DNA from: JAJDXO01 sp964620095
Lineage (GTDB): Bacteria > Pseudomonadota > Alphaproteobacteria > Rhodospirillales > UBA2165
Direction of reading: 5' to 3'
Assembly (NCBI GenBank): GCA_964620095.1
Contig: CAZUGT010000050.1
Coordinates: forward strand, 1-5,396
Length of the DNA stretch: 5,396 bases
A program made the position numbers and the translations under genes. Numbering within the stretch: position 1 is the first letter of the stretch; every line of letters starts with the position of its first letter. The notes under the pieces were generated by a model. The model was given only the letters and a program-made list of their open reading frames with translations. It ran no database searches and was not told where the DNA came from. Positions 1 through 5,392 of this stretch are shown here, one piece after another.

Positions 1-449
1 ATCAGGGACACCTCGCCGCCGAGCACGTCGCGGATGATCCCGCCGAAGGTGCCGGTAACGATCCCCATGATGATCGCCACCAGGGGATGGGCGCCGACCG
101 CCAGGGCCTTCTCCGCGCCCAGAATGCAGAACAGGGAGAGCCCGAGGGCATCCAGCCACAGGATCAGCCGGTAGCGGGAGTGAAGCAAATGGGCGGCGAA
201 ATAGGTGACCCCGGCGGCGGCGATGCAGACGGCGACGTAGGACGGCTCCCGCACCCAGTTGACCGCCCCGTCGCCCAGCAGCAGGTCGCGGACCGTGCCG
301 CCGCCCACGCCGGTCACCGTCCCCAGAAGCACGAAGCCGAAGATGTCCATCTGCTTGCGGCTCGCCACCAGCGCGCCGGATACGGCGAACACGGCGACCG
401 CCAGATGGTCGGCGGCGATGAGGAAATCGAAACCGGAGAGTATCAGCAT
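1..449 (-). CDS. TRIC-type cation channel / UPF0126 (YicG-like) membrane protein, 3'-truncated by window edge
   Basis: I translated this by hand from an ATG at 449; 149 residues are present and the C-terminus lies beyond the left edge. Family members are about 200 residues, so roughly 50 are missing. Two internal repeats each carry the family's glycine-rich motif followed by Arg-Asp: GVGGGTVRDLL at residues 48-58 and GTFGGIIRDVL at 133-143. These are the G-G-x-x-R-D kinked-helix motifs of bacterial TRIC channels. Hydrophobic helices surround them: about residues 9-29, 37-52, 70-88, 94-110 and 118-134. The family forms trimeric inner-membrane channels permeable to monovalent cations; some members have also been linked to glycine uptake, so the physiological role is uncertain. 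An in-frame TAG at 462-464 lies just upstream, which limits the start to 449 or later. The ribosome binding site is weak. The gene is separated from its right-hand neighbour by a 637-base non-coding region and is probably its own transcription unit. Family assignment is firm; function is inferred. Confidence 0.9.
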   Translation of the reverse strand, partial: MLILSGFDFLIAADHLAVAVFAVSGALVASRKQMDIFGFVLLGTVTGVGGGTVRDLLLGDGAVNWVREPSYVAVCIAAAGVTYFAAHLLHSRYRLILWLDALGLSLFCILGAEKALAVGAHPLVAIIMGIVTGTFGGIIRDVLGGEVSL

Positions 450-635
450 CGGGACCGCAAGCTATTGGAACGCCGCCGGTTGTCGCATGAAACCGGCCGA
501 AAGGGAAACCGAAGGACGCGGCCCGAACCCGGCCCGAAATCGTATCCGCCGAGCTCGAAAAAGTGCCCATGCCCCAAGGGCGTGAATGGCCGCGAGCCAT
601 GCACCAGACGCATAGCGGCAAGGTATTGAAATTCC

Positions 636-705
636 ATGATTTATAAATATATTCCAATTCGGCACTTTTCGCCGGTATAGGCATTTATAGGCATTAATAG
701 GCATT
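636..705 (-). promoter_or_regulatory. AT-rich patch, possible promoter region for the TRIC gene
   Basis: Read leftward, this stretch contains TATATT and TTTATAAAT close together (about 640-655), in a window that is otherwise GC-rich. It sits about 190 bases upstream of the TRIC start and points the right way. I could not find a good -35 hexamer at 16-18 bases from either candidate -10, so this is a composition-based suggestion only. Confidence 0.25.
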
Positions 706-715
706 TATTGGCCTC
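676..715. repeat. 10-base tandem repeat (TATAGGCATT), about 3.5 copies
   Basis: Units are TATAGGCATT at 676-685, the same at 686-695, AATAGGCATT at 696-705, and a decayed TATTGGCCTC at 706-715. The 10-base period is close to one DNA helical turn, which could place repeated binding sites on one face of the DNA. It could equally be simple replication slippage in AT-rich sequence. Confidence 0.75.
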
Positions 716-717
716 CG

Positions 718-737
718 TTTGGGAGGTACCCCCCAAA
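718..737. repeat. 20-base near-perfect palindrome centred on GGTACC
   Basis: The two halves, TTTGGGAGGT and ACCCCCCAAA, are inverted copies except for one A/C mismatch at the seventh position. There is no loop, which is more like a site for a dimeric DNA-binding protein than an RNA hairpin. It directly abuts the 10-base tandem repeat. No regulator is recognised. Confidence 0.55.
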
Positions 738-775
738 TAGGTCGTACAAAACTGCATAGCTCGCCCCTTATACGC

Positions 776-806
776 AAAACGGCCGCCCCGGCGGGAGCGG
801 CAGCCG
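776..806 (-). terminator. Possible weak rho-independent terminator for leftward transcription
   Basis: Positions 780-787 and 799-806 form an 8-base stem. One pair is C/A if read rightward but becomes a G-U wobble in a leftward transcript, so the hairpin is better in that direction. It is followed leftward by four T residues (776-779). It lies about 280 bases past the glyoxalase stop, with repeats in between, so it may end that transcript late. The short T run makes it weak. Confidence 0.4.
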
Positions 807-856
807 TCCATACATTTAGCTCGTCCGCGCGCGGGGGCAAGGGGGCGTGGCAAATC

Positions 857-880
857 CCCTCTCCCTCCGGGGGGAGAGGG
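857..880. repeat. Pyrimidine-rich hairpin repeat, copy A
   Basis: CCCTCTCCC at 857-865 and GGGAGAGGG at 872-880 are perfect 9-base inverted arms around a 6-base loop. The same arm sequence recurs in copy B at 1021-1049. This resembles the CCCTCTCCC intergenic hairpins that are common between genes in many Proteobacteria; that resemblance is from memory. Confidence 0.7.
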
Positions 881-892
881 TTGCGGAGATAA

Positions 893-917
893 GGTCATTC
901 CCCTCCGGGGATTGACC
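893..917. repeat. Imperfect inverted repeat with 3-base loop
   Basis: Positions 893-903 pair with 907-917 in an 11-base stem with a single T/T mismatch (898/912). The tip is CCCC-TCC-GGGG. It lies 12 bases beyond hairpin copy A and is probably part of the same composite element. There is no T-run on either side, so it is not a typical terminator. Confidence 0.6.
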
Positions 918-952
918 GACTTGGCGAAGCGCAAGCTGAGCTTAGCCGTAGC

Positions 953-995
953 TGGGTGAGGGTGGGAGCGCATCCACGAAATTCCCCCTCACCCA
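953..995. repeat. Inverted repeat TGGGTGAGGG / CCCTCACCCA
   Basis: Perfect 10-base arms lie at 953-962 and 986-995, separated by 23 bases. The right arm belongs to a CCCCCTCACCC motif that is repeated at 1007-1017, so the left arm could pair with either copy. Confidence 0.65.
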
Positions 996-1017
996 TTCTC
1001 GCTCTACCCCCTCACCC
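984..1017. repeat. Direct repeat of CCCCCTCACCC, two copies
   Basis: Identical 11-base copies occur at 984-994 and 1007-1017, starting 23 bases apart. They sit immediately before hairpin copy B and form the left half of a composite intergenic repeat. Confidence 0.7.
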
Positions 1018-1020
1018 TGA

Positions 1021-1049
1021 CCCTCTCCCCCTCAAGAAGGGGGAGAGGG
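1021..1049. repeat. Pyrimidine-rich hairpin repeat, copy B, 12-base perfect stem
   Basis: CCCTCTCCCCCT at 1021-1032 pairs exactly with 1038-1049 around a 5-base loop. It is the strongest hairpin in the gap and lies about 40 bases past the glyoxalase stop codon. It could stabilise the 3' end of that leftward transcript. It lacks a T-run, so it is not a canonical terminator. Confidence 0.75.
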
Positions 1050-1077
1050 AACACGATGCGGCGAGGGAACACGATGC
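1045..1077. repeat. 15-base direct duplication with 18-base period
   Basis: GAGGGAACACGATGC occurs at 1045-1059 and again, identically, at 1063-1077. The first copy begins inside the right arm of hairpin copy B, so a piece of the repeat edge has been duplicated. The second copy ends 9 bases from the glyoxalase stop codon. Confidence 0.8.
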
Positions 1078-1086
1078 AGGCGGCGG

Positions 1087-1482
1087 TTACCGATACCGTC
1101 CGTGCGCCTGAAGCACCTCGATCTTGTAGCCGTCGGGATCCTGGACGAAGAAGAATTTCGCCATGAGCGACCCGTCCCGGTGGAACTCCTTGACGTCCGT
1201 CGGCTCGAACCCGAGGTCCTTGAAACGGGCATGCTCTTCGTCGACGTTTTCCACCGCGACCCCCAGATGCCCGTATCCCGACCCGTGCGAATAGGGTTCG
1301 GACCGCCCGTGATTCACCGTGAACTCGACCTCGAAATCGGCCTCGGAATTCCGAAGGTAGATCAGCGTGAAATCGTCGAACTCGAAACGGTCGGCCATAT
1401 GGAGGCCGAAAGCCTTTTTATAGAAATCGAGCGATCGCTCTTCGTCCATCACCCGGATCATCGAATGGATCACCTTGGCCAT
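1087..1482 (-). CDS. gloA: Lactoylglutathione lyase (glyoxalase I), VOC superfamily
   Basis: The 131-residue product matches bacterial glyoxalase I in length (E. coli GloA is 135). This enzyme converts the hemithioacetal of methylglyoxal and glutathione to S-lactoylglutathione in the cytoplasm. The four metal ligands are at the expected places: His6 (VIHSMIRV), Glu53 (EVEFTVN), His72 (GYGHLGVAV) and Glu122 (GYKIEVLQ), corresponding to E. coli His5, Glu56, His74 and Glu122. The DPDGYKIE signature (residues 115-122) is intact. A longer reading frame extends upstream to 1656, but I chose the ATG at 1482: homology begins there, the upstream 58 codons look non-coding and would run through the palindromes, and GGGGA precedes the ATG by about 10 bases. 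The short form suggests the Ni/Co-type bacterial class, an inference from general knowledge. It follows the GST gene by 170 bases, so co-transcription is possible but not shown. Functional assignment is good; other VOC-family activities are the main alternative. Confidence 0.93.
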   Translation of the reverse strand: MAKVIHSMIRVMDEERSLDFYKKAFGLHMADRFEFDDFTLIYLRNSEADFEVEFTVNHGRSEPYSHGSGYGHLGVAVENVDEEHARFKDLGFEPTDVKEFHRDGSLMAKFFFVQDPDGYKIEVLQAHGRYR

Positions 1483-1523
1483 GATTGGTTCGTCCCCAGT
1501 TTCGATTGCGGCGCACTCGCCAA

Positions 1524-1544
1524 GATTCGGCCAACGTCCGAATC
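1524..1544. repeat. Inverted repeat in the gloA leader
   Basis: GATTCGG (1524-1530) and CCGAATC (1538-1544) are perfect 7-base arms around a 7-base loop. They lie about 40-60 bases upstream of the chosen gloA start. A related direct pair, ATTCGGCCA at 1525 and ATCCGGCCA at 1542, overlaps it. This could be an operator, a leader hairpin, or the edge of the neighbouring palindrome cluster. Confidence 0.45.
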
Positions 1545-1548
1545 CGGC

Positions 1549-1604
1549 CATCCACGCGCACCGCCGCTCCTCAAGGCGTGGATGCCCGTGTCGAGCACGG
1601 GCAT
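1549..1604. repeat. REP-like double palindrome
   Basis: Two perfect 9-base inverted repeats share three bases. CATCCACGC (1549-1557) pairs with GCGTGGATG (1576-1584), and ATGCCCGTG (1582-1590) pairs with CACGGGCAT (1596-1604). Because the arms overlap at ATG (1582-1584), the two stems cannot both form fully. The sequence resembles the CATGCCCG...CGGGCATCCACG palindromes scattered between genes in many alphaproteobacteria (from memory). It lies between the GST stop and the gloA start and may reduce read-through or protect the upstream transcript. Confidence 0.7.
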
Positions 1605-1638
1605 GACGGGTGTTGTTGGAACCCCCTATTACGTCATG
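1602..1638. repeat. CATGACG / CGTCATG inverted repeat extending the REP-like cluster
   Basis: Perfect 7-base arms lie at 1602-1608 and 1632-1638, separated by 23 bases. The left arm overlaps the right arm of the preceding palindrome. CGTCATGGCCGG at 1632 looks like a degraded second repeat in the opposite orientation, ending just before the GST stop codon. Confidence 0.5.
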
Positions 1639-1652
1639 GCCGGACCACGCGC

Positions 1653-2267
1653 TCAAACGGGCGGCGCGGTCTTGCGGAACGCCTCCAATTCGCCGAGTTC
1701 CCGGCTCAGGGCCTCGAGCTTCGGCGTTTCGAGGGTGGCGAACAGTTCCGGGGTGGCGATGCGCACGAACTCATAGGCCGATGCGGCGGTCACGTCCGCC
1801 TGGGTAAGCCGGGAGCCCTCCAGCCATGGCGAGCCGGCCTCGCCGTCCAGCCACCGGAAACCGCTGCGGCTCTGCTCGGAGATCATCTCGACCCACGGCG
1901 AATGCCGCATTTCCTCGGGGCGGTAGCGTTTCTCGTACACGACCAGAACGGCCTTCTCGGCCGCGCCGGCGGCCACGGCCATGAGTTTCAGAACCCGTCT
2001 GCGTTCGTCTCCGGACGCCGGCGTGAGCGCCCGCTCCGGGCCGGCCCGCTCGTCCAGATAGTCGAGGATGGCTCCGCTGTCGATCAGGGTCTCGCCGTCA
2101 TCCAGGATAAGCGCGGGAACGCGGGTCAGGGGATTGGCGTCGCGAATTTTCAGCCGGTCGTCCCCGACGACCGCATACGGCCGGTGCTCGAAGGGCAGCT
2201 CATAGAGATGCATCGTCGTCGCCACGCGGCGGACGAAGGGCGAGAGGTAGCGGCCGATCAGGATCAT
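1653..2267 (-). CDS. Glutathione S-transferase family protein
   Basis: The 204-residue product has the two-domain GST layout. The N-terminal thioredoxin-like half (about 1-75) shows YLSPFVRRV with candidate catalytic Ser9, RVPALI at 49-54 with the cis-proline (Pro51), and the glutathione gamma-glutamyl contact IDSGAILDYLDE (Asp63-Ser64, residues 62-73). The helical C-terminal half has LTQADVTAASAY at 154-165, including the conserved Asp158 of the GST N-capping box. These soluble enzymes conjugate or reduce electrophiles with glutathione. The subclass and substrate cannot be told. An in-frame extension to 2372 exists, but I chose the ATG at 2267: the fold starts there and the extra residues would overlap the permease gene. 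The start is 16 bases past the permease stop, with GGGGCGG just upstream as a possible ribosome binding site, so it is probably translated from the TRAP operon message. A glyoxalase I gene lies downstream. Confidence 0.9.
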   Translation of the reverse strand: MILIGRYLSPFVRRVATTMHLYELPFEHRPYAVVGDDRLKIRDANPLTRVPALILDDGETLIDSGAILDYLDERAGPERALTPASGDERRRVLKLMAVAAGAAEKAVLVVYEKRYRPEEMRHSPWVEMISEQSRSGFRWLDGEAGSPWLEGSRLTQADVTAASAYEFVRIATPELFATLETPKLEALSRELGELEAFRKTAPPV

Positions 2268-2283
2268 CTTTGCCCAGCCGCCC

Positions 2284-3780
2284 CTATATGGGAGGACCGA
2301 GACCGTGGTCGGGGCCCAAATCCTCGGGCGGCGGGTCGAGCACCGAGGGCGCGGCCTCCCAGCATTCCCCAAGACTCAATCCATCGAAGGCCATACACGG
2401 CAGCTGCGTCGCAATCACCGGAAACGCCACGAGGATGGCGAGGCAAACTCCCATGGCGAACCAGAACGGCCAAATGCCCGCGAAAATCGTCGTCATCGGG
2501 ACATGCGGCGCAATGCCCTTCACGATGAACACGTTCACGCCGACCGGGGGCGAGATCAGGCCCATCTCCAGCACGATCACGATGATCACGCCGAACCAGA
2601 TCAATCCCATGCCGAGTTCCTGGATCAGCGGGAATACGATCGGAAGGGTGAGAACCAGCATCGCCAGGCCTTCGAGGAAGGTTCCGAGCGCGACGTAGGT
2701 CAGCAGGATAATGATGATGATGCCGATCTTGCCGACGTCGAGGCCGGTCAGGAAGCCGACGATAATTTCCGGCACGCCCGAAAGCGCCATGAACGGAATG
2801 AAGACGTGCGCGCCGATCAGGATCATGAAGACCGTGGCGGTGGTGCGCAGCGTATGGAGGACGGTCTGACGCAATTTCAAGCTGTCGACGGCGGCGCGCA
2901 GCACATAGGCCGGCGATGCGGTATCGGCGCTGGCGGCCGCGCCGACGGCGGCCGGCAGCGGCCCTTGAATCGCGCTTATCGCCCCCTTGGCCAGCGCAAC
3001 CAGGAACGTGATGAAGGCGCCGATCCCCGCCGCTTCGACCGGCGTGAACAGACCGGCGTAGATTCCGCCGATGGTAATGATGACGATGCCGATGAGGGCG
3101 AAGGCCCCATAGAGAGAGGTGAACCGCTCATGCCAGGACGACTTGGCGCCCGCCGGGCCGGCGGCCGGGTTCAGCCGGGTGACGATCGCGATTGCGACAA
3201 GGAAAAGCCCCGTCAGCAATATGCCCGGGAGTACGCCGGCGACGAACAGCTCGCCGATGGATGTCTCCGTCAGAATGGCGTAGATGATCATCCCGGTTGA
3301 CGGCGGGATCAGGATCCCCAGCGTTCCGCCGGCGGCGACGCTGCCCGTCGCGAGGCTCGGGCTGTATTTGTAGCGCTCCATCTCCGGCAGGGCCACACGG
3401 CCCATGGTGACCGCACCGGCAACCGACGACCCGCTCACCGCGGCAAACCCGGCGCACCCCAATATGGTGGCCGATGCAAGGCCGCCCCGAAAATGTCCGA
3501 ACCAGGCATAAGCGGCGCGATAGAGGTCGCGGCTCATGCCCGATATACCGGCCAGATTACCCATCAGAATGAACATCGGGACGATCGACAGCGTTTGGAA
3601 TGTCGCGATGTCGAATGTCTCCGTACTGAGGTAGATGAAAGCCCGGTGGGGTCCCTCGATGGCCCAGGCGCCGAGGAATCCGACCACCATCATCGACAGC
3701 GCCACGGGCATGCGCAGGAACAACAGCCCGAACATGGCAAACAGGCCGATGAAGCCGATCTGGGCGTCAGATAGTTCCAT
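2284..3780 (-). CDS. dctM: TRAP transporter large permease subunit (DctM family)
   Basis: This is a 498-residue, very hydrophobic membrane protein, the ion-coupled transport subunit of a TRAP system. Family marks in order are SGSSVAGAVTMG (116-127), the hairpin motif GGTLGILIPPS (151-161), GGIYAGLFTPVEAAG (238-252), and the second inverted half GLISPPVGVNVFIVKG (407-422) followed by PHVPMTTIFAGIWPF (425-439). It is longer than the usual roughly 425-435 residues for two visible reasons: an Ala-rich polar insertion near residues 265-305, and a Pro- and acid-rich C-terminal tail from about 461 to 498. A GTG start at 3792 is possible, but I prefer the ATG at 3780. GGTGGAG lies six bases upstream of that ATG, and the GTG would itself fall inside this site. 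With this start the gene overlaps the dctQ end by 14 bases, suggesting translational coupling. Family assignment is secure; substrate is unknown. Confidence 0.95.
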   Translation of the reverse strand: MELSDAQIGFIGLFAMFGLLFLRMPVALSMMVVGFLGAWAIEGPHRAFIYLSTETFDIATFQTLSIVPMFILMGNLAGISGMSRDLYRAAYAWFGHFRGGLASATILGCAGFAAVSGSSVAGAVTMGRVALPEMERYKYSPSLATGSVAAGGTLGILIPPSTGMIIYAILTETSIGELFVAGVLPGILLTGLFLVAIAIVTRLNPAAGPAGAKSSWHERFTSLYGAFALIGIVIITIGGIYAGLFTPVEAAGIGAFITFLVALAKGAISAIQGPLPAAVGAAASADTASPAYVLRAAVDSLKLRQTVLHTLRTTATVFMILIGAHVFIPFMALSGVPEIIVGFLTGLDVGKIGIIIIILLTYVALGTFLEGLAMLVLTLPIVFPLIQELGMGLIWFGVIIVIVLEMGLISPPVGVNVFIVKGIAPHVPMTTIFAGIWPFWFAMGVCLAILVAFPVIATQLPCMAFDGLSLGECWEAAPSVLDPPPEDLGPDHGLGPPI

Positions 3781-4357
3781 CCACGTCTCCACCGAATAGC
3801 CGGGCCTGCTCTTGCCCGATATCCTTGTCTTGCATCAGCCTCACCGCTTCCAGAAGAAGGACAACGGCATAAAGCCCCAGGCCGAATGCGAGGACGTACA
3901 TGAACGGTTCAAAGGATATGTCGATGGTGCCCGTGAACTCGCCGTTCTCTTCAGCCTTTGGCCCGTCGAGCGCGATTTGAACGGTGAGGGCCGCGATCAT
4001 CAAGAATCCGACGAGACGGACGAATATCTCCACCATTCGAAGCTTTGTCTTGCTTACCATGCCGTCGATGAGTTCGACGGCTATCTGCCCCCCGGTCCTG
4101 CCGCTATAGGCGACCGTCAAGGCAACCACGAGAACCAGTATGATCTGCCCCATGTCCACGAAGCCCTGGATCGGATCACTGAAGACATAGCGGCGCACCA
4201 CATGGGTGAATGTGAGGATGACCATGGCGGCGAGAAGCACCCCGCCGAGCCAAAGCGCCACGACTCTCAGGAATCTGTCGAAATTCCCCAGGAAACCGGG
4301 GGCTTCCTGTTCGGCCTGTTCGGCGGAATTGTCGCCCGCGGGAGCGTCGTGGCTCAT
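3767..4357 (-). CDS. dctQ: TRAP transporter small permease subunit (DctQ family)
   Basis: The 196-residue protein has the four-helix DctQ pattern: helices at about 33-54, 70-85, 110-131 and 152-172, after a polar, acidic N-terminal stretch (1-20). VVRRYVFSDPIQGFVDMGQ (53-71) and the following SGRTGGQIAVEL (85-96) match the family's first-to-second helix region. The acidic residue usually found as Glu there appears to be Asp68. The subunit sits in the inner membrane beside DctM and is needed for transport. The C-terminal tail after helix 4 is polar and charged. The ATG at 4357 is preceded by GGGAG at a slightly long spacing (11 bases). The gene begins 33 bases after the dctP stop, and its own TGA lies 14 bases inside dctM. 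Sequence conservation in this family is low, so the call rests on topology and operon position as well as motifs. Confidence 0.9.
   Translation of the reverse strand: MSHDAPAGDNSAEQAEQEAPGFLGNFDRFLRVVALWLGGVLLAAMVILTFTHVVRRYVFSDPIQGFVDMGQIILVLVVALTVAYSGRTGGQIAVELIDGMVSKTKLRMVEIFVRLVGFLMIAALTVQIALDGPKAEENGEFTGTIDISFEPFMYVLAFGLGLYAVVLLLEAVRLMQDKDIGQEQARLFGGDVDGTI
3787..3793 (-). promoter_or_regulatory. Ribosome binding site deciding the dctM start
   Basis: On the minus strand GGTGGAG ends six bases before the ATG at 3780. It lies inside the dctQ coding sequence and argues for that ATG over the in-frame GTG at 3792. Confidence 0.7.
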
Positions 4358-4390
4358 GATTTTCGAAGCTCCCGCAGGCTCTCGACCGCT

Positions 4391-5392
4391 CTAATTGATC
4401 AGGCTGTTGAAGATGGCGTGGGCCGGCAGGCCGCTCTTTGCGGCCGCGTCCAACTCACGTTTGACGACGGCATCCGTCAAATCATCGAACGCCTTCGCTT
4501 CGGCCGGCGTCAGATTGATGACTTCAAGCCCCTTTTGCTTGCCGACCTGTTTGAACGCGAATTCGTCGGTCCTTTGCCAATACTTTGACGCATTGATCGA
4601 AAAATCACGGCCGGTGTGTTTCCTGAGGAGAGCCTGGTGCTCCTTGGAAAGCTTGTTCCAGCTATCCTTGTTGACCGCGAGCATGAACAAGGCCGCCGAT
4701 CCCTTGATCCCGAACGACACGTGCGTCGCCGGCTGATGCAGGTTCCAAGGCCTGTATAGCGCCGCCGGTGCGATATAAACGACATCCACCGTGCCCTTCT
4801 GGAAGGCATCGTAGGTTTGCGTGATCGGAATCTGCGACGCCTTTGCGCCCCACGCCTCGACCGTCGGAATGTCGGTCTTCGAAGGCACCCGCACGACCAG
4901 GTTCTTCATGTCCGAGGGTTTGCGGATCGGCTTTTTGGAAATAATCGCCGACGGATAGTTCGCCCAAATGCCCAGGACCTGGACGTCCTTGAATTCATCT
5001 TTCAGGAACTTGTCGTAGACGTTCCAAACATTGGTGGCAACGTCCGCGGCCGTTTTGCCGACGCCCGGCTTGCCCGCCAACAGTGTCTTCGGGAAGCTCT
5101 CCGACTCGAGACCGATGATCACGAATCCGATATCGAACGCACCTTCTTTCGTCCGCTTGTACTGAGCGGCCGGGCCCCGGCCCAATTTGCCGCTGTCGAA
5201 GATCTTGATCGTCAGGCTGCCGCCCGATTCCTCGGCGATTTTTTTCGCAAGCGGCACGAATACGCCGACATGCATCGAGTGCTTGGGGGACATGAAGTGG
5301 CCGAGCTTGAGCTCCGCCGCCGACGCCTGCCCGGCGAAAGCAACACCCGCTCCCAGGGCGATCGCCGCCACGCCTTTGAATAATGATCTCAT
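4391..5392 (-). CDS. dctP: TRAP transporter periplasmic solute-binding protein (DctP family)
   Basis: The 333-residue product has a classic Sec signal peptide: MRSLFKG, a hydrophobic core, then GQASA with likely cleavage after residue 25. The mature part follows the DctP pattern. It opens LKLGHFMSPKHSM (28-40), then QYKRTKEGAFDIGFV (77-91), the ligand-binding segment NLVVRVPSKTD (164-174) in which Arg168 fits the conserved arginine that binds the substrate carboxylate, and TYDAFQKGTVDVVYIAP (193-209). It should capture an organic anion in the periplasm and deliver it to DctQM. Which anion is not readable; family members bind dicarboxylates, keto acids, sugar acids, sulfonates and others. The ATG at 5392 is directly preceded by an in-frame TAG (5393-5395), so the start cannot lie further upstream. 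The ribosome binding site and promoter lie beyond the window. It is the first gene of the P-Q-M set as seen here, although genes upstream are out of view. Confidence 0.95.
   Translation of the reverse strand: MRSLFKGVAAIALGAGVAFAGQASAAELKLGHFMSPKHSMHVGVFVPLAKKIAEESGGSLTIKIFDSGKLGRGPAAQYKRTKEGAFDIGFVIIGLESESFPKTLLAGKPGVGKTAADVATNVWNVYDKFLKDEFKDVQVLGIWANYPSAIISKKPIRKPSDMKNLVVRVPSKTDIPTVEAWGAKASQIPITQTYDAFQKGTVDVVYIAPAALYRPWNLHQPATHVSFGIKGSAALFMLAVNKDSWNKLSKEHQALLRKHTGRDFSINASKYWQRTDEFAFKQVGKQKGLEVINLTPAEAKAFDDLTDAVVKRELDAAAKSGLPAHAIFNSLIN

Larger units (their letters stand above)
450..1086. other. 637-base gene-free region with repeats, hairpins and an AT-rich patch
   Basis: No reading frame here has convincing coding character. 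Reading from the left: 450-640 is ordinary GC-rich sequence that would be the leader of the TRIC gene. About 640-700 is markedly AT-rich, with a short tandem repeat from 676. A 20-base near-palindrome lies at 718-737. A terminator-like hairpin lies at 780-806. Several CCCTCTCCC and CCCTCACCC type hairpin repeats fill 850-1050, and a 15-base duplication ends just before the glyoxalase stop. The pieces with evidence of their own are listed separately. Confidence 0.8.

Noticed and set aside
443..704. Small minus-strand open frames of 64 and 80 codons upstream of the TRIC gene
   Set aside because: Arg-rich, no recognisable family, mutually overlapping in different frames, and running into or close to the TRIC start. 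They look like chance frames in GC-rich sequence.
718..737. Phage or integrase attachment site
   Set aside because: No integrase or tRNA gene is nearby and no second copy of the core was seen in the window.
641..973. Minus-strand 110-codon open frame through the intergenic repeats
   Set aside because: Its peptide (LSPQPSPPGGRG and similar) is what the CCCTCTCCC type hairpin repeat gives when translated. It crosses the likely terminator and the tandem repeat and shows no domain.
857..1049. Hairpin repeats as a CRISPR array
   Set aside because: The repeats are unevenly spaced, variable in sequence and lack unique spacers of constant length.
1483..1656. N-terminal extension of glyoxalase I to 1656
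   Set aside because: The extra 58 residues translate the REP-like palindromes and would overlap the GST stop. The domain begins at the ATG at 1482.
2268..2372. N-terminal extension of the GST to 2372
   Set aside because: It would overlap about 90 bases of dctM coding sequence, and the residues (Arg/Pro-rich) do not fit the GST fold.
1485..2528. Plus-strand 347-codon open frame
   Set aside because: It is antisense to the GST gene and the dctM end, is full of Arg, Gly and His, has no family resemblance, and runs through the palindrome cluster. The minus-strand proteins have clear motifs.
2305..3300. Plus-strand 331-codon open frame antisense to dctM
   Set aside because: Extremely rich in Arg, Asp, Gln and His, as expected for the complement of a hydrophobic membrane protein gene. 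It is a shadow.
3812..4588. Plus-strand 258-codon open frame antisense to dctQ and the dctP end
   Set aside because: It spans two well-supported genes on the other strand and has no motifs.
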